The notes beneath the pieces are model-generated. The model was not told where the DNA came from. It was given only the letters and a program-made list of their open reading frames with translations, and did not search any database. DNA of 64,000 nucleotides from Citrus sinensis (lineage: Eukaryota > Streptophyta > Magnoliopsida > Sapindales > Rutaceae). The stretch's first letter is position 1. Each line of letters opens with the position of its first letter. The DNA lies in the NCBI RefSeq assembly GCF_022201045.2, contig NC_068562.1:8104001-8168000 (forward strand). The letters run 5' to 3'. Position numbers and translations under genes: made by a program. Positions 63,676 through 64,000 of the stretch are shown here, piece after piece.

Positions 63676-64000
63676 TGTGTGGAAGGCAAAGATAGAATCT
63701 CTTTCTTCGATGCTTCTTCGTTAATCTTTCATTAAACGTTTAACCAGGATGTAACATCATTTTATATTCTATTCACGATTAAACAATAAAGGAATAACAT
63801 CTAGATCTCTAACTTTTAGGAAAAATATACTCGAGGATATAGTTGGTAATTTTCTCTTTTTTACATACGAGTCTTTGCCATTACGTTTATTAGAATCCAT
63901 TTCTACGGAGGATTTAACTCTTAAAACCTTGAAATTAGCTAACCTAAAAGATTTGTTATTTAAATATTTTGTTTTTGGGATGTAATTCTTAGATCATAGA
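63676..64000. other. PME upstream region to window end
   Basis: AT-rich; no gene seen. Confidence 0.5.

Overview
This window looks like eudicot nuclear DNA. It is AT-rich, its genes carry many short exons with GT-AG introns, and it is full of small transposon relics (MITEs, MULEs, a probable solo LTR) and microsatellites. The protein set is plant-specific: an FLZ zinc finger, a remorin, a LURP1-related protein, a PMEI-PME, LEA_3 proteins and a plant FAB1. The overall look fits a woody eudicot such as Citrus, but that is a guess from familiarity, not proven here. No bacterial, organellar or viral coding region was seen.

Layout. 1-0.8 kb: a decayed RBR-type E3 ubiquitin ligase pseudogene, cut by the window edge. 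2.2-2.8 kb (-): an FLZ zinc-finger gene. 2.8-7.8 kb: AT-rich intergenic DNA with MITE relics and an (AC)n tract. 7.9-10.5 kb (+): two tandem LEA_3/SAG21-like genes in a duplication of about 1.9 kb that includes their promoters. 12.4-15.0 kb (-): the alpha subunit of eIF2B. 15.4-19.4 kb: two Mutator-like elements side by side, each about 2 kb with a perfect 9-bp target-site duplication. The first carries fragments of a heat-stress transcription factor and a class 1 phytoglobin, so it is a Pack-MULE. 22.2-23.8 kb: a diverged duplicate of the eIF2B-alpha flanks that lost the gene body; it also preserves the empty target site of both MULEs. 24.2-24.9 kb (-): a LURP-one-related gene. 26.0-27.3 kb: a probable solo LTR whose U3 is a 58-bp minisatellite. 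27.3-31.2 kb: intergenic repeats.

32.2-41.2 kb (+): a complete FAB1/PIKfyve-type phosphatidylinositol-3-phosphate 5-kinase gene with 11 coding exons (1827 aa). 42.4-43.1 kb (-): a small plastid-targeted protein like MEE14/CCG-binding protein 1. 44.2-45.2 kb: a Tourist-like MITE of about 1 kb. 46.4-49.3 kb (+): a long remorin. 51.4-54.6 kb (+): proteasome subunit alpha-5 (237 aa). 55.3-59.9 kb (-): mitochondrial-type alanine aminotransferase, 15 exons, with one GC-AG intron. 61.1-63.6 kb (-): a type I pectin methylesterase with a PMEI pro-region.

The genes are independent eukaryotic units, not a pathway cluster. Exon borders were set by hand from splice sites and reading-frame continuity. Every multi-exon CDS below sums to a whole number of codons. 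The most unusual signal is the 15.4-23.8 kb region: an empty-site/filled-site pair that dates two neighbouring MULE insertions relative to a local gene duplication, one of them carrying a two-gene chimera.
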